Of a stretch of DNA of 64,000 nt, positions 62,458 through 64,000 are shown in pieces (position 1 is the stretch's first letter; the number at the start of each line of letters is the position of its first letter). A model generated the notes under the pieces. It was not told the DNA's origin, searched no databases, and saw only the letters and a program-made list of their open reading frames with translations. The stretch lies in assembly GCF_001280505.1 (NCBI RefSeq), contig NZ_LBIO01000057.1, positions 248,001 through 312,000 on the forward strand, read 5' to 3'. The translations under genes and the position numbers were made by a program. The DNA comes from Mangrovimonas sp. TPBH4 (lineage in GTDB: Bacteria > Bacteroidota > Bacteroidia > Flavobacteriales > Flavobacteriaceae).

Positions 62458-63597
62458 ATGAAAATCTCGGTTTTAATTCCCGATGGAGAAAGTCATATGT
62501 TAATTTATGTTGTGAATTGCTTGGCTCAACATAATGAAGTTAAAATACATATTATGTCTGATCGTAAGTGGTTACCCATGCGTTTTTCAAATTACATATA
62601 CCATTACTCGTTTTACCCAAAATTGGAATATGGAGAAGAGTGGATTAACAATATTAATAGAGAACTACAGGAACATAATATAGATGTCGTTATGCCCATA
62701 TTTGAGCATGGAATAAGAACAATGATTACTTATCGTGATAGACTTATAGATGCAAAAGTATTAGGGTTGTTACCTAAATTGCGTGATTTTAATACTGCTA
62801 TCAATAAAAATTTGCTATCGAAACTTCTTACGATACATAATATGCCTTTACCAAAAAGTTTATATGTAAATGGGAAAGGTTATCCAAAAGAATTAAAGTA
62901 TCCCGTAATCATAAAACCAGTTGAAGGATTTGGAGGAGGGCAAGGAGTAAATCTTTTGGTTAATGAGACGGAGCTCAAACTATATTTGGAAAAAAGTTTG
63001 TTTGGAAAGGAGTTTTTAATCCAAGAAGTTGTCCAAGGGTATGATATAGGTTGTAGTGTTTTATGTAAGGAAGGAAAAATATTAAGCTATACCATACAGA
63101 AGGAAATTCAAAAGGCCGTTAATGTTTTAGGCCCTTTAACAGGAATGGAATTTATCAAAGAAGAGAAAGTTTTAAAGATTGTAGAGTTGTTGATGGAAAA
63201 ATTAAACTGGTCTGGTGTAGGTCACGTAGATTTGAGATACGATAAAGTTAAAGGGGATTATAAGATAATTGAGGTGAATACCAGATTTTGGTCTTCCTTG
63301 GAAGGGTCTGAAATTGCAGGAGTTAACTTTCCTTATTTATATTGTTTAGCAAGTATGGGAATGAATTTTGATATGCCAAATTATTCTAGTGTTAGCTTTT
63401 ATAATTTGAAAGGCCTTTTGAAACTAATTAAGGATGATATTAAGGTTTTAATTAACACATCTTTTGTGTTGAACAACACGCCACTAAAGTATGCATTAGG
63501 AGATCCTATTCCGATGGGAGTAAAGTTTATAGCTAGAACTAAAAACATATTTGTAAATAAGCTTAAGGAAGTTACACACAATTTAAAAAGTTATTGA
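62458..63597 (+). CDS. ATP-grasp domain protein, probable polysaccharide or peptide-type ligase
   Basis: 379 aa, no signal peptide. The N-terminal pre-ATP-grasp region is KISVLIPDGESHMLIYVVNC. ATP-grasp motifs follow: KYPVIIKPVEGFGGGQGVNLL (seen in parts as PVIIKPVEGFGGGQGV), VVQGYDIGCSVLCKEGKI, GHVDLRYD and IIEVNTRFWSS, the carbamoyl-phosphate-synthase-like Mg/ATP site. It forms a carboxylate-amine or similar bond with acyl phosphate intermediate. Such genes are common in surface polysaccharide clusters. Overlaps the CapK-like gene by 26 bases tail-to-tail. The substrate is unknown. Confidence 0.85.
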   Translation: MKISVLIPDGESHMLIYVVNCLAQHNEVKIHIMSDRKWLPMRFSNYIYHYSFYPKLEYGEEWINNINRELQEHNIDVVMPIFEHGIRTMITYRDRLIDAKVLGLLPKLRDFNTAINKNLLSKLLTIHNMPLPKSLYVNGKGYPKELKYPVIIKPVEGFGGGQGVNLLVNETELKLYLEKSLFGKEFLIQEVVQGYDIGCSVLCKEGKILSYTIQKEIQKAVNVLGPLTGMEFIKEEKVLKIVELLMEKLNWSGVGHVDLRYDKVKGDYKIIEVNTRFWSSLEGSEIAGVNFPYLYCLASMGMNFDMPNYSSVSFYNLKGLLKLIKDDIKVLINTSFVLNNTPLKYALGDPIPMGVKFIARTKNIFVNKLKEVTHNLKSY

Positions 63598-64000
63598 GTA
63601 CTTTTTTTCTTTTTCCAGAAGAAAGAGCGGGGATTTCATTTACATAAACAATTCTCACTTCGGCATCATTCCCAAAATCTTGTTTAATTTCAGCGATAAG
63701 CTCTTCTTCAAAAGGAAAATCTTCGTGAAGGTTTAGTTTTACTGTATATTTATTTTGAGTTTCTTGGATAAATTGAAACTGTTTAAAATACTTATAATAT
63801 TTATAAAATTTTGTATACACTACAAAAGAGGAGATTATTTCTCCCTTAGTGTCACTGATTAAGTCCATTTTTCTTCCCTCAATGTATTTAAGTTTTGTCA
63901 CGCCAGATTGATCTAAAACTAATTTACCAATATCTCCTGTATCATACCTAATTAGCGGCATGCAGTAATTGAAAAGATCTGTAATAACAATACGTCCGGA
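63572..64000 (-). CDS. PaaK/CapK-like adenylate-forming enzyme, N-terminal part missing
   Basis: Only the C-terminal 142 residues are in the window; the frame runs open to the right edge (64000) and so the start is outside. GRIVITDLFNYCMPLIRYDT followed by GDIG is a diagnostic motif of the phenylacetate-CoA ligase/CapK family, and the AMP-binding C-terminal subdomain (KYIEGRKMDLI, then EIPALSSGKRKKVLNNF with the Lys near the end) follows. CapK-like proteins occur in capsule and exopolysaccharide loci, where they may activate a carboxylate for transfer to a sugar. Convergent with the ATP-grasp gene. Confidence 0.85.
   Translation of the reverse strand, partial: SGRIVITDLFNYCMPLIRYDTGDIGKLVLDQSGVTKLKYIEGRKMDLISDTKGEIISSFVVYTKFYKYYKYFKQFQFIQETQNKYTVKLNLHEDFPFEEELIAEIKQDFGNDAEVRIVYVNEIPALSSGKRKKVLNNFLNCV

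Overview
The window looks like a chromosomal segment of a marine-type member of the Flavobacteriaceae (Bacteroidota). The evidence is low GC, AT-rich spacers, a lack of clear Shine-Dalgarno sequences, TAnnTTTG-type -7 promoter elements, a type IX secretion (T9SS) C-terminal domain, TonB-dependent/CarboxypepD_reg-like proteins, a split transketolase, and many proteins with flavobacterial family signatures. It is almost entirely housekeeping sequence. I see no tRNA or rRNA gene, IS element, prophage, CRISPR array or integration site. No gene-free stretch exceeds about 255 bases; the longest is 47706-47958.

Layout. (1) 1-9080, minus strand: a tight operon of SpoIIM-like, multi-pass membrane, DUF4129, DUF4350, MoxR ATPase, DUF58 and two tandem DUF3857 proteins, one of them with a transglutaminase core. 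An RDD protein and a TRIC-like channel gene diverge from it (9113-10434). This is the most system-like block: a membrane-associated MoxR AAA+ module of unknown client. (2) 10504-20779: exported M3 peptidase, lipoprotein cyclophilin, Nudix hydrolase, PlsC-like acyltransferase, an ECF sigma factor with a membrane partner, YhhN-like protein, outer-membrane surface-antigen protein, exported C1 peptidase and a LamG protein with a T9SS tail. (3) 20933-32013: sirtuin, TrmH, VOC protein, DEAD-box helicase with a long leader, RdgB, TPR lipoprotein, second M3 lipoprotein peptidase, short HPF-like protein, DUF481 protein, RlmH. (4) 32110-45834: NadC, YihY/BrkB, PriA, LytTR regulator, rpsF-rpsR-rplI, Oar-like TonB receptor, DUF6495-type protein, MacB-like permease, HisS, outer-membrane barrel. 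(5) 45889-57687: two-subunit transketolase, Tgt-LptF/G-EamA, AccA, DnaB, AI-2E family permease, an exported amidotransferase-fold protein, YjbQ, Cof-type phosphatase. (6) 57749-64000: exported TolB-propeller/amidohydrolase fusion, a Cys-rich lipoprotein with a candidate thioester domain, and the edge of what may be a surface-polysaccharide locus (ATP-grasp enzyme and a CapK/PaaK-like ligase cut by the window end).

No dramatic new defence or mobile system is visible. The best candidates for new biology are the MoxR/DUF58/DUF4129/DUF4350/SpoIIM/RDD/transglutaminase cluster, the putative Cys-Gln thioester lipoprotein at 61161-62270, the exported amidotransferase-like protein at 55185-56447, and a queuosine-type Tgt that lacks the usual zinc cysteines. 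All functional statements rest on reading motifs by eye; no database search was run.
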